From NCBI GenBank assembly GCA_048498315.1, contig JBEHYF010000003.1, forward strand, positions 37,405-101,404: a stretch of DNA of 64,000 bases, in the 5' to 3' direction. A model generated the notes under the pieces. The model had not been told where the DNA came from and did no database searches. It worked only from the letters and a program-made list of their open reading frames with translations. The DNA is from Actinoallomurus sp048498315. Lineage in GTDB: Bacteria > Actinomycetota > Actinomycetes > Streptosporangiales > Streptosporangiaceae. This document shows positions 54,539 to 63,160 of the stretch, piece after piece. The position numbers and the translations under genes are program-made. Every line of letters begins with the position of its first letter. Positions within the stretch are counted from its first letter, which is position 1.

Positions 54539-54850
54539 CAGGACGCGGTGTGGCCGTGTAAGGTCGCCGAACGGCAGATGATCCGCCCGAGCCTCGTGCC
54601 GCCCCCGCCGATCCGGCGGCTGCGGGACCTGATCCGGTACCGGATCGATCTGGTCGGTGCCCGTACCGCCGAAAAGCGGGTCGAAAAACCGCTGGAGGAC
54701 GCCCAGATCAAGCTGTCGATGGTCGCCTCGGACATCTTCGGTGCCTCTGGCCGCGACATGATGGCGCATCTGATCGCCGGCGAGCGTGACCCCAGGGTGC
54801 TGGCGCAGCTGGCCCGCTCCCGTATCCGGCCCGGAGAGGACCGGAACGGG
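54539..54850 (+). mobile_element. IS110-family transposase internal fragment
   Basis: About 104 codons: KVAERQMIRPSLVPPPPIRR, LRDLIRYRIDLVGARTAEKR, VEKPLEDAQIKLSMVASDIF, GASGRDMMAHLIAGERDPRV then LAQLARSRIRP. This is the linker between the N-terminal DEDD domain and the C-terminal transposase_20 domain of IS110-type transposases. Both flanking domains are missing and no element ends can be seen. It is a dead fragment fused to the end of the nitroreductase gene. Confidence 0.8.
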
Positions 54851-54867
54851 TCGGAAGCCCAGGTCAG

Positions 54868-56127
54868 TCAGCCAGAAATGTAGACGAACTCCGGCTTCGG
54901 GTGCATCAGGAAGTCGTGGTGGGAGATGTTCCAGGCGTACGCGCCGGCGAGGGCGAAGGTGATCCGGTCGCCGACGGCGATGCGCTCCACGGGCACGCGC
55001 CGGGCGAAGACGTCCTTCGGCGTGCACAGCCGCCCGACCAAGGTCACCGGCCCGCTCGCGACATCGTCCGGCCCGTCGGCCTCGCCGCGTTCCGCCGGCA
55101 GCACGACGAACGGCTGGTCGTGGCCCTTTGTGACCGGCGTGCGGAGGTGGTGGGTGCCGCCGCGCAGGACCGCGTACCACTCGCCGTGCGACCGCTTCAC
55201 GTCCAGCACGTCGGTGACGTACCAGCCGCAGTAGGCGGTGACCGCCCGGCCGGGCTCCACGCGCAGGATCTCGCCCGGCCGCCGCAGGGCGGCCAGCCCG
55301 GCGCCGTAAGCCGCCCAGTCGAACCGCTCGCCGGGACGCCCGTAGTCGACGGCCATGCCGCCGCCCAGATTGAACTCCCAGGCGCCGTCGGCGGCTCCCA
55401 GCCACGATCGCGCCCAGCCGAGCACCTGCGCCGCCACCTCCAGCAGCGGCCCGGCCTCCAGGCCGGACGCCAGGTGCGCGTGCATGCCGCGCAGCCGCAG
55501 CCACGGTGTCCGCTCCAGCAGGTCCAGGCAGGCGCCGAGGGCCTCGGGGTCCATGCCGAACGGGCCGCTCATCCGCAGCGCCGCACCGCTGATCGCGACC
55601 GGCAGGCCGATCCTCAGCAGCACGTCGGCCTCGCGCCGCAGCGCGGCCAGCCGGGCGAGCTCGCGCGGGCTCTCGACGTGGATCCGCGCGACCGGCGGCC
55701 ACGCGCCGCCCGCCCCCGGCGCGCCTTCGTCCGCGGCCGCGCCGGTGGCCAGGGCCAGCTCCTCATGGGACTTGCCGGGCCCGCCGAAGGCCAGGGGCAT
55801 GTCCGGCAGGGTCCGGCGCACGTGCGCCAGTTCCCCGCCGGAGGAGACCTCGATCCCATCGACGTACGGCGCGAGCGTCCGGAGGATGCGGGGGTCCGGG
55901 TTCGCCTTGGCGGCGTACAGCAGCTCGACCGGAACGGCGGCCCGGATGGCCGCCGCGTGCGCCCGCAGGCCGGCCAGGTCGTAGACGTACGCGGGCGTCC
56001 GCACCGACAGCGCCCGCTCCCGCACCGCCCCGCTCAGCAACGGAGCGGCGGGCCCGTCCGCGGCCTCGACCCGCGCCGGAGCCCCGGGCGGCTGGGTCGC
56101 GCCCGTTTCCGCGTTCTGCCGGATCAC
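54868..56127 (-). CDS. type III PLP-dependent decarboxylase of the siderophore cluster (SbnH-like)
   Basis: 419 aa of the DapDC/alanine-racemase fold-III family. PLP lysine in ELLYAAKANPDPRIL (~residue 76), glycine loop NLGGGMAVDYG, EPGRAVTAYCGWYVTDVLD, and the active-site cysteine in GRLCTPKDVFARRV. CTPKD replaces the CESGD of lysine-pathway DapDC, as in decarboxylases of NIS siderophore clusters such as SbnH. The likely substrate is an amino-acid-derived intermediate attached to citrate or free diaminoacid (inference). GTG 56127 is chosen (GGAGG nine bases upstream). It is the last gene of the minus-strand cluster, 127 bp after the first IucA/IucC synthetase. Confidence 0.82.
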   Translation of the reverse strand: MIRQNAETGATQPPGAPARVEAADGPAAPLLSGAVRERALSVRTPAYVYDLAGLRAHAAAIRAAVPVELLYAAKANPDPRILRTLAPYVDGIEVSSGGELAHVRRTLPDMPLAFGGPGKSHEELALATGAAADEGAPGAGGAWPPVARIHVESPRELARLAALRREADVLLRIGLPVAISGAALRMSGPFGMDPEALGACLDLLERTPWLRLRGMHAHLASGLEAGPLLEVAAQVLGWARSWLGAADGAWEFNLGGGMAVDYGRPGERFDWAAYGAGLAALRRPGEILRVEPGRAVTAYCGWYVTDVLDVKRSHGEWYAVLRGGTHHLRTPVTKGHDQPFVVLPAERGEADGPDDVASGPVTLVGRLCTPKDVFARRVPVERIAVGDRITFALAGAYAWNISHHDFLMHPKPEFVYISG

Positions 56128-56254
56128 CGGGCCGGTCCTCCGGCGCTGCCCGGCGCACCGATCTCCGCGCGCTCTGAGGCGGGACGGCGGCTCGCCGGAC
56201 CGGCCGGCCGGTGGCGCCCGGCGGGCCGGTGCCCGCCCACGGGGATGGCGTGGC

Positions 56255-58057
56255 TCATCGGATCCGTCCTTCCACGACGCCGGGGCCGCCCGCATGCGCG
56301 CCGTCGCCCGGGGCCGGCCGCGCCGCCGGGCCGCTCACCGGGCGGGTGCCGTACGGGCCGTCGCCGAGCGCGGCGAACGGGCTGGGCACCGGGACGTACG
56401 TCGCGTGCCGGTCGGGCTCGCGGGCCCACCGGGTCAGCAGGTTGGCCTTGGCGGGCAGCGGCACCCCGGCGAGCAGTGCCCGCAGCCGCGCCCGGCCGCC
56501 CGGCGCCGGCCCGCCGTGCCCGCGCGGAGCGTCCCCGCCCGGCGCCTCCCCGGCCGTCCCGAGGCGCGCCGCCCCGGCCGTCGCGGAACACCCGTCCCCT
56601 CCCGTCCCGGCGCACGCCGCCACGTGCCGGCGCGCCACCCGCCACAGCTCCGTCTCCAGGTGCGGATGCAGGTCCGCGACCGCTGCCGCGACCTCGGCCA
56701 AGTGGTTGACGAACAGGCAGTACACCACGCGGTTCCAGCCGCGCTCGGCGTCGTAGGTCATGGCTCGCGCGACCGGCTCGGGCAGCCCGGCGAGGAACCC
56801 GGCCCACGGCCCCGGCAGCAGCTTGACGCCCTCCAGGTCGCGGAACGCCGCACGGATCGGCATGCCGTCGCCGTCCACCGCGACGAGGACGTTCTGCAGG
56901 TGCGGTTCGAGCACGACGCCGTGATCGAGGTAGGCGCGCAGCACGGGCGGCGCGACATGTGCCACGTACGCGTCCCACCAGGCCAGGGCCTGCTCGGCGC
57001 AGGCGTCGCCGAGGAGGGCGGCCACCGTGGCGTCGCCGTCGCCGTACGGGTCGGCGATGGCGGCGGCGAGCAGCGGCGTGCCGGGCAGGCCGCGCACGCC
57101 GTCGCGCACGATGACGCCGAGCCCCTCGCGCAAGCGCGTCCCGCCGGTGGCGACGGTGCGGTGGCCCGGCTCGCCCAGCAGGTCACAGGGCAGGCCGTCG
57201 AACACCGGCCGCAGCGCCCGGGTCAGCGCCACCGCGCCGCTCAGCTCGTACCAGGCGTTCTTGCGCACGCAGTTGGTGATGCGAACGTCGAGGCTGAACT
57301 TGAGGAACAGGTCGGGCAGGTAGACGGTGCGCACCGACGAGGTCGGCGCGGCCTCCGGCCCGTACGGGCCCAGGTCGACGATCGCGTCGTGCTCGGGCCG
57401 CAGCAGGGCGAGCTGCCACGGGTGCGCGGGCAGGACGCGATACCCGGCGCGCACCGGCGGGCCCAGCCGGTCGAGCGCCGAGACGTCGCCCTCCTCGGCG
57501 ACCGCGTCCTCCCGGACCGCGAGCCAGCGCAGCGGGAACCGGGCCCGCGTCTCGGGGGCGTAGCGCGCCCAATCCGCGCCGTTCCGCGCCTTCGGTGCGG
57601 GGTGGTACCGGTGGCCGGCGACCAGCGACCGCTCCGACTCCAGGAAGCGATCCGCGCCGGCGGGCCGGTCCGCCCGGACGCGGGCCATCAGCGCCATGGC
57701 GTCGTGGCTCGCCGCGACCTGCGCGGCGAACTCCGGGTTGGCCGCGCCGGTCATCAGCTCCAGCTCGCCCGCGACAAGGTCGGCGAGCCGCCGCCACTCC
57801 ACGGCGATCCAGCCGCCGCGCAGCTCCTCGATCGGGCCCGCGAGCCGCGGCACGGCGACCGGCGGGCGGGCGAGCCGCGCCCGCAGGGTCACGCCCACGT
57901 GCGGGAGCCGCGCGACGAGGTACGGCGGGTCGGGCCACATTTGCCCGCCGGGCGCGCAGATCTCCCGGACCGCGCAGTTCAGCAGCGCGATCGCGGTCGC
58001 CTCCGCGGCGTCGACGGCCCTCGGCGCGGCAGGCGGCGTATGCACGGGTGCGGTCAT
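56255..58057 (-). CDS. IucA/IucC-family NIS siderophore synthetase 1
   Basis: 600 aa, normal length. NIS motifs: ATP-site GHRYHPAPKARNG (residues 148-160), HPWQ (212-215), KFSLDVRITNCVRKNAWYEL near 277, EPHLQNVLVAVD near 403 and FRDLEGVKLLPGP near 423, with NHLAEVAAAVADLHPHLETE and LPAKANLLTRW towards the C-terminus. These enzymes adenylate a carboxylate of citrate (or similar) and condense it with an amine or alcohol. ATG 58057 has GGGGAG seven bases upstream. A ~45-residue Gly/Ala/Pro-rich spacer lies at ~510-550. It is encoded between synthetase 2 and the PLP decarboxylase. Confidence 0.92.
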   Translation of the reverse strand: MTAPVHTPPAAPRAVDAAEATAIALLNCAVREICAPGGQMWPDPPYLVARLPHVGVTLRARLARPPVAVPRLAGPIEELRGGWIAVEWRRLADLVAGELELMTGAANPEFAAQVAASHDAMALMARVRADRPAGADRFLESERSLVAGHRYHPAPKARNGADWARYAPETRARFPLRWLAVREDAVAEEGDVSALDRLGPPVRAGYRVLPAHPWQLALLRPEHDAIVDLGPYGPEAAPTSSVRTVYLPDLFLKFSLDVRITNCVRKNAWYELSGAVALTRALRPVFDGLPCDLLGEPGHRTVATGGTRLREGLGVIVRDGVRGLPGTPLLAAAIADPYGDGDATVAALLGDACAEQALAWWDAYVAHVAPPVLRAYLDHGVVLEPHLQNVLVAVDGDGMPIRAAFRDLEGVKLLPGPWAGFLAGLPEPVARAMTYDAERGWNRVVYCLFVNHLAEVAAAVADLHPHLETELWRVARRHVAACAGTGGDGCSATAGAARLGTAGEAPGGDAPRGHGGPAPGGRARLRALLAGVPLPAKANLLTRWAREPDRHATYVPVPSPFAALGDGPYGTRPVSGPAARPAPGDGAHAGGPGVVEGRIR

Positions 58058-58154
58058 GAGACGCTCCCCGGGCGGCCCGGGATGGGCGGGCTGTAAGGGA
58101 GCCTGGGCGGGCCGCAACGGCCGGGCATCGGTGGGCGGGGCGTGGGGGCGGTGG

Positions 58155-60395
58155 TCACGAGCTTCCCTTCTGATCGCCGATCGTGCCGGGCTCGCTTACC
58201 GGGCGGCGGCCCGCCGCGCGGCGTTCTCCCGGCCGTGCGGGGACGCGCCGCGCCGGGCACGGCGCAGGCGGCCGGGTGCCGCCCGGGACGTCTTTGAGGT
58301 AGTTCGGGCCGGGCGGGCCGTAGTGCTTGTTGATGTCGGCGGCGCCGGTGCGGTCCTTGCCGACGAGGGTCCCGGCGGTCACCATCGCCTTCACGGGCAG
58401 CCGGTCGGCCCCCAGCGTGCGGGCCCGCAGGAAGCCGGTGTGGTCGTGCGCGTCGAGCGCAGCGGCGAGCCGTTCGCGGACCAGCCCCAGGCCGGTGCCG
58501 AGCGGCAGCAGACCGCGTTCGGCCAGGCCGAACGCGAGCGCGCCCGCGCACAGGTGGACGGTGATGGTGACGAAGACGCGGGCGAGCGCCTCCGGGTCGT
58601 CGGTAAGCAGGCGCGGGTCGGCGAACTCCTCCGGCCCGGGCGCGTGCCCGAGCGCGCGGGCGAGGCGCCCTCGGTCGATCAGCGCCCCGTCGTTGTCCTT
58701 GATCATGATCCGTAGCGGGTCTCCGGGCACGATCGCGACGTTCTGCTGGTGGGCCTCGAGCGCGATGCCGTAGCGGGCGGTCAGCATGACGTTCCAGCCG
58801 AACAGCACGTCCAGGTACGCGGCGAAGAACCCGGCGACGTCGCCGGTCAGCTCCTCGATCACGTACCGGCCCTCGGGGGTCGCGGCGAGCAGCGCCGCGA
58901 CCGGCACGCCCTCGGCGGGCAGCCGGCGCACGAGATAGCCGCGCAGCGGATCGTCGGCGTGGCCGTAGGTCTGCTCGTCGGCGAGCAGCACCGGCACCCC
59001 CTCACGGGCGGCGACGGCCCGCAGCACGCGTTCGACCAGCGCGCCGTCGGACAGCGTGCCCGGCACGATGACCCGGCGGTTGCGCAGCCCGAGCGTGCTG
59101 GTCGGCAGCGGCAGCTTCAGGTGCTCGCGCGGCCCGACCGCGACCGTGCGCATCGAAAGCGTGGGCCGGACCATGACGGCCGGTCCCGGCACGGTGGGGA
59201 TCAGTCGCGCGGTCAGCGGATGCACCGGGAACACGTCGTGCCCGTCCGGCAGGCCGAGGTCGGCCGGGTCCGGCCACCAGGCGGGCCGCTCGCCGTGGCG
59301 GGTGGCGCCCGGCACGGCGGTCCACACCAGCCGGAACGACGGCGCGAACTCGGGCGCGTAGGCGAGAAGGTCGCGCTCGTCGAGGCCGAGGCGGCATCGC
59401 GCGGTCGGGTACACCGGATGGTCGACGGTGGCGGCCAGCGCCTCGTACCGGGTGAACCCTTCCGGGCGGGGCCGTACGGCGTCATGCAGGCGCAGCGCGC
59501 GCAGCGCCTCGCGGCACTCGCGTTCGAAGGCGGCCACGTCGTCGCGGGGGTCGGCGAGCGCGCGGACGACCGCGAGCACCTCGTCGAGCCCGACCGTATC
59601 GGCGACGACGCGGTCGGCGAGGAAACCCGGATGGCGCCCCCACAGGCCTTTGCCCGCCGTGCCCGCCCCCGGCGCGGCCCCACGCGGCCGGGCGACCGGT
59701 GCGTCGGCCGCAGGCCGCCCGTTCTGCCCGGTTCGCGGCGGGGCGACGGCTCGTGGCGCTTCGGTTCCCGGCTCCGGTCGCGGCGCGTCGGCCCGCGGTC
59801 CCGTCCACGGGGTGCCGGGGCCGGTGCCGTGCCGCGCGACCGCCTCGGCCGACGCGTCCCGGCCGCCGGACCGGCCGGCGGCGTACGGCACGTCCGGCGG
59901 CGGTCCGGACGCGAGCGCGACGACGCGCCCGCCCGGAAGCGTCAGCCGGTCGCCGTCGACGCGGCCGGCCAGCCCGCCGTAGTCCTCGCGCAGCAGCGCG
60001 TCCAGCACCCGCGCGGCCAGGTACGCCTCCCAGCGGTCACCGGCAGAACGCCCCGCACCCGGGACGGCCCCCGTACCCGCCTCACCCGGGACAGGCCGCG
60101 TACCCGCCGCACCTGGTGCGGGCTCCGCGCCCGCCTCATCCGGGACGGGCCGCGTACCCGTCGCGGCGGGCTCCGTGCCCGTCTCACCCGGGACGGACCC
60201 CGGACCCGCCGCATCCTGTGCGGGCCTCGTACCCGCCGCCGCACCCGGTGCGGAACCCGTACCCGCCCCGGCAGATGCCTCCGTGGAAGCGCCGGGGCGC
60301 CGGCGCACGTCGCCGCGTACGTCGCCGGCCGGTCGCGGTGCCGGGACGTCGGCGGGCACGCCGTCGCGCCGCGGCGGCGTTCGGTGCGCGGTCAC
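58155..60395 (-). CDS. IucA/IucC-family NIS siderophore synthetase 2 with repetitive N-terminal extension
   Basis: 746 aa, longer than the ~600 usual. Residues ~35-115 are Gly/Ala/Pro/Thr repeats (GTRPVPDEAGAEPAPGAAGT type, roughly 10-residue period) and ~155-215 is a second low-complexity block. The NIS core follows: DHPVYPTARCRLGLDERDLL, VFPVHPLTARLIP (HPLT replaces HPWQ), RPTLSMRTVAVGPREHLKLP, ALEAHQQNVAIVPGDPLR and IMIKDNDGALID, ending DINKHYGPPGPNYLKDVPGG. The core is complete. GTG 60395 overlaps the ATP-grasp stop (GTGA), so the two are translationally coupled; the two synthetases would act at successive positions of the siderophore. Confidence 0.88.
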   Translation of the reverse strand: MTAHRTPPRRDGVPADVPAPRPAGDVRGDVRRRPGASTEASAGAGTGSAPGAAAGTRPAQDAAGPGSVPGETGTEPAATGTRPVPDEAGAEPAPGAAGTRPVPGEAGTGAVPGAGRSAGDRWEAYLAARVLDALLREDYGGLAGRVDGDRLTLPGGRVVALASGPPPDVPYAAGRSGGRDASAEAVARHGTGPGTPWTGPRADAPRPEPGTEAPRAVAPPRTGQNGRPAADAPVARPRGAAPGAGTAGKGLWGRHPGFLADRVVADTVGLDEVLAVVRALADPRDDVAAFERECREALRALRLHDAVRPRPEGFTRYEALAATVDHPVYPTARCRLGLDERDLLAYAPEFAPSFRLVWTAVPGATRHGERPAWWPDPADLGLPDGHDVFPVHPLTARLIPTVPGPAVMVRPTLSMRTVAVGPREHLKLPLPTSTLGLRNRRVIVPGTLSDGALVERVLRAVAAREGVPVLLADEQTYGHADDPLRGYLVRRLPAEGVPVAALLAATPEGRYVIEELTGDVAGFFAAYLDVLFGWNVMLTARYGIALEAHQQNVAIVPGDPLRIMIKDNDGALIDRGRLARALGHAPGPEEFADPRLLTDDPEALARVFVTITVHLCAGALAFGLAERGLLPLGTGLGLVRERLAAALDAHDHTGFLRARTLGADRLPVKAMVTAGTLVGKDRTGAADINKHYGPPGPNYLKDVPGGTRPPAPCPARRVPARPGERRAAGRRPVSEPGTIGDQKGSS
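60040..60290. repeat. degenerate repeats encoding the Gly/Pro/Thr N-terminal block of synthetase 2
   Basis: Imperfect ~30-bp units with cores such as GGGACGG and CGTACCCG recur about eight times and encode variants of GTRPVPxEAGxEPAPG. They may expand or contract by slippage and do not belong to the conserved NIS fold. Confidence 0.6.
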
Positions 60396-61519
60396 GCGGC
60401 GACCTCCCAGTGGTGACGAGCGCGGAAGCGGCGGACGGCGGTGTCGACGCGCGCGGCGTCCGGGCCGACGGCGCGGATGGTGCCGAGGTAGTCGCGGTTG
60501 GTGCGGGTGATCTTGAACGCGTCGCCGGGGGAGCGGACCGGCCAGTACGCGACCCGCACGCCGCCCTCCTCGTACTCCTGCCGTCCGGGCGCCGCGGTCA
60601 GCGTGCCCGGCCGGTCGGCGAGCACCGCGTCGATCGCCGCGTGCCCGGCGGCGGGCGGCGGCTCGGGTACCGGCTCGCCCAGGTGGGCGCGCAGCACCCA
60701 TTCGAAGATCGGGACGCCGAGGAGCTCGCCGAGCAGGAAGTCGCAGTGGTCGCCGATGATCCGGTAGTTGACCTCGATGATCCGGGCGCGGCCCCCGTGG
60801 ACGACGTACTCGGTGTGGCAGGCGCCCAGCCCGACGCCCAACTCGCGCAGCCGGGCCAGCACCTGCTCCGCGTGCGGCGGCGTCGTCCAGTCGAGGCGTT
60901 CCTCGATGAAGTGGGGCGGCGGCGACAGCCGCGTGCGGAACCCGCCGATGACCCGGCCGTTCAGCGTCTCCAGCGTGTGCAGGTCGCCGGGCAGGTACTC
61001 CTCGGCGAGCAGGGGAGCCGGCCGCCGTGCCCAGATCTCGCGGCAGCGCGCCGCAAGCTCGCCCGGATCGGCGATGAGGAAGACGTCCTCGCTGGCGACA
61101 CCCTCGCGCGGCTTGACGACGAGGGGGTACGGCGTCTCGCCGTCCAGCCGGGGCTCGTCGCCGGGATGCAGCTCGGCCGCGAACACGCCGCCCAGCGCTC
61201 GGCGCATCAGCGCCTTGTTCTTGACCCGCAGCGCGGCCCGCCAGTCCTTGGCCGGCAGCCCGAAGTACGCGGCGGCCAGGGCCGTGGGCGCCTGGAGGTG
61301 GTCGCTGTTGGAGAAGATCGCCACGGGCGGTTCGCGGCGGGCGACCGTCGCGACGATCTCGCGGAAGTCGGTGACGTCACAGCGTACGGTCTCGACGGTC
61401 CAGGGCCGGTCGGTGAGCAGCGTGACGTCCAGGCCGAGGGCGGCGGCGGCCGGCAGGAACCCGTATGTGACCGAGTCGGTCTGCTTGCCCGCGACGATGT
61501 AGAGCACTCGTCTCCCCAC
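60392..61519 (-). CDS. ATP-grasp ligase of the siderophore cluster
   Basis: 375 aa. The N-terminal domain begins VLYIVAGKQTDSVTYGFLPA. The ATP-grasp core has YPLVVKPREGVASEDVFLI (ATP-binding Lys, ~residue 135), LLAEEYLPGDLHTLETLNG and the metal-binding IIEVNYRIIGDHCDFLLGEL (~275-295). Ligases of this family form amide bonds through acyl phosphates. As the first gene of a NIS cluster it likely joins an amino acid or similar carboxylate to an amine building block (inference). GTG 61519 is only 3 bases from the iron box, so the mRNA may be leaderless or the true start lies inside. The stop overlaps synthetase 2. Confidence 0.85.
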   Translation of the reverse strand: MGRRVLYIVAGKQTDSVTYGFLPAAAALGLDVTLLTDRPWTVETVRCDVTDFREIVATVARREPPVAIFSNSDHLQAPTALAAAYFGLPAKDWRAALRVKNKALMRRALGGVFAAELHPGDEPRLDGETPYPLVVKPREGVASEDVFLIADPGELAARCREIWARRPAPLLAEEYLPGDLHTLETLNGRVIGGFRTRLSPPPHFIEERLDWTTPPHAEQVLARLRELGVGLGACHTEYVVHGGRARIIEVNYRIIGDHCDFLLGELLGVPIFEWVLRAHLGEPVPEPPPAAGHAAIDAVLADRPGTLTAAPGRQEYEEGGVRVAYWPVRSPGDAFKITRTNRDYLGTIRAVGPDAARVDTAVRRFRARHHWEVAA

Positions 61520-61522
61520 TAC

Positions 61523-61541
61523 TGAGGTTAGGCTTACCTAA
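61523..61541. promoter_or_regulatory. DmdR/IdeR-type iron box controlling the siderophore genes
   Basis: TGAGGTTAGGCTTACCTAA matches the 19-bp actinobacterial iron-box consensus TTAGGTTAGGCTAACCTAA at 17 positions (mismatches at 2 and 13). It lies 3 bases upstream of the ATP-grasp start and ~85 bp before the divergent ABC ATPase gene. Iron-loaded DmdR/IdeR would repress the minus-strand siderophore operon, and perhaps the divergent genes. Confidence 0.85.
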
Positions 61542-61625
61542 GTCATCCGAGAGGCCATGGTGACGTGCCGCGCCGGACGACGCAACGGGAACACGCGGAT
61601 CGGTCTCCGATAGCCTGACCCGTCG

Positions 61626-62405
61626 ATGGCTCCTGTACTGCGCGTGGAAGACGTCCGGTTCGTACGCGACGGCCGTGCACTGCTCGACGAGGTCTCGCTG
61701 ACCGTGAACGAGGCCGAGCACTGGGCGCTCCTGGGCGCCAACGGCGCCGGCAAGTCGACCCTGCTCAGCCTCGCCGGGGCGTATCAGCATCCGACCAGCG
61801 GGCTCGTCGAGATCCTCGGCCACCGGCTCGGCCGGGTCGACGTCCGCGACCTGCGCGCCCTCATCGGGCACGTCAACCCGCACCACCCGCTCCGCTCGGC
61901 CCGCACCGTGCACGAGATCGTGCTCACCGGCGTCACCGGCAGCATCGAGCCGGTCCCGCACTGGAAGCCCGCGCCCGAAGACCTCGACCGGGCCGACGAG
62001 CTGATCGACCTGCTCGGCCTGTCCGGCCACCGCGACGCCCGCTGGCCGACGCTGTCGCACGGCGAGCGCGGACGCACGCTGATCGCCCGCGCGCTGATGC
62101 CCCGGCCGCGGCTGCTCCTGCTCGACGAGCCCGCCACCGGCCTCGACGTCGCCGCCCGCGAGAAGCTGCTGACCTCGATCGACCAGCTCCGGCGCGCCCA
62201 GCCGGCGCTGACCAGCGTGCTCGTCACGCACCACCTGGAAGAGCTGCCCGCCAGCACCACCCACGCGCTGCTGCTGCGCGACGGCCGGGTGCTTGCCTCC
62301 GGCCGCGCCGACGACGTGCTCACGACCGAGCTGGTCAGCGCCTGCTTCGACCACCCCATCACCATCGGCAAGACCGGCGGCCGCTGGTCCGCGCGGGCGT
62401 CGTGA
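61626..62405 (+). CDS. ABC transporter ATP-binding protein
   Basis: 259 aa. Walker A LLGANGAGKSTLLSLAG (residues ~38-54), the Q/aromatic loop region ALIGHVNPHHPLRSARTVHE, signature LSHGERGRTLIARAL and Walker B LLLLDEPATGLDV, then the switch His in VLVTHHLEELPA. It resembles the ModF/YlmA-like group of ATPases (COG1119-type) which often stand without a permease. No permease gene is nearby in the window. It is divergent from the siderophore operon and shares the intergenic iron box, so iron control is possible though unproven. Confidence 0.88.
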   Translation: MAPVLRVEDVRFVRDGRALLDEVSLTVNEAEHWALLGANGAGKSTLLSLAGAYQHPTSGLVEILGHRLGRVDVRDLRALIGHVNPHHPLRSARTVHEIVLTGVTGSIEPVPHWKPAPEDLDRADELIDLLGLSGHRDARWPTLSHGERGRTLIARALMPRPRLLLLDEPATGLDVAAREKLLTSIDQLRRAQPALTSVLVTHHLEELPASTTHALLLRDGRVLASGRADDVLTTELVSACFDHPITIGKTGGRWSARAS

Positions 62406-63001
62406 CGGACCTCCTGGCCCGCTGGCCCGGGCCGGCCGTCCTCGGCGAGGAGCTGCTGCGCCGGTACGCCGAACCGCACCGCCGCTACCACGACGCCACC
62501 CACCTCGCCGAGGTGCTCGACCGCGTCGACGAGCTGGCCGGGGAGGCCGACGACCCCGACACCGTACGGCTGGCCGCCTGGTTCCACGACGCCGTCTACC
62601 GGCCGCTGCGCGGCGACAACGAGGAGCGCAGCGCCGTCCTCGCCGAGCGCATGCTCGCCGACACCGACCTGCCCGCCGGCACGATCGCGAACGTGGCCCG
62701 CCTGGTCCGCCTCACCGCGACCCACGACCCCGAGCCCGGCGACCGCGACGGCGCCGTCATGTGCGACGCCGACCTGGCGATCCTCGCCGCCGGGCCGGAA
62801 CGCTACGCCGCCTACGCCGCGGCCGTCCGCGAGGAGCACGCCCAGCTGGCCGACGAGACCTTCCGCGCCGGCCGCGCCGACCTGCTCCGCCGCCTCCTCG
62901 CCCGCCCGGCGCTCTACCGTACGGCCCCCGCCCGCGCCCGCTGGGAGGCCGCCGCGCGCCACAACCTGCGGACCGAGCTCATGCTCCTCGGCGAACGCTG
63001 A
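62402..63001 (+). CDS. HD-domain metal-dependent phosphohydrolase-like protein
   Basis: 199 aa. The HD-type metal residues are seen in YHDATHLAEVLDRVDELAG (first His/His), AAWFHDAVYRPLRGDNEERS (the HD pair) and LVRLTATHDPEPGDRDGAV, with MCDADLAILAAGPERYAAY carrying the distal Asp. The protein belongs to the predicted HD-superfamily hydrolases of COG4339 type; the substrate is unknown. GTG 62402 overlaps the ABC ATPase stop by four bases, so the two are cotranslated. Confidence 0.85.
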   Translation: MTDLLARWPGPAVLGEELLRRYAEPHRRYHDATHLAEVLDRVDELAGEADDPDTVRLAAWFHDAVYRPLRGDNEERSAVLAERMLADTDLPAGTIANVARLVRLTATHDPEPGDRDGAVMCDADLAILAAGPERYAAYAAAVREEHAQLADETFRAGRADLLRRLLARPALYRTAPARARWEAAARHNLRTELMLLGER

Positions 63002-63160
63002 GCGCCCGCAGCCGGCCCGCATCACCGCTCACGTGCGATCGGCCGCCGCCTGACGGCCCCGGCGGCACCGCGTATCCGGCGACGGACGGCCACCGCACCG
63101 CCGGCACCACCGATTCCTCCTCCGCGAACCACGAGTGACCGGCGCCGCGCCGCTGACGCG

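Noticed and set aside
56294..58096. 600-codon + strand open frame over the siderophore synthetase
   Set aside because: Antisense to a full IucA/IucC protein with all NIS motifs; composition is His/Arg/Gly-rich without family features.
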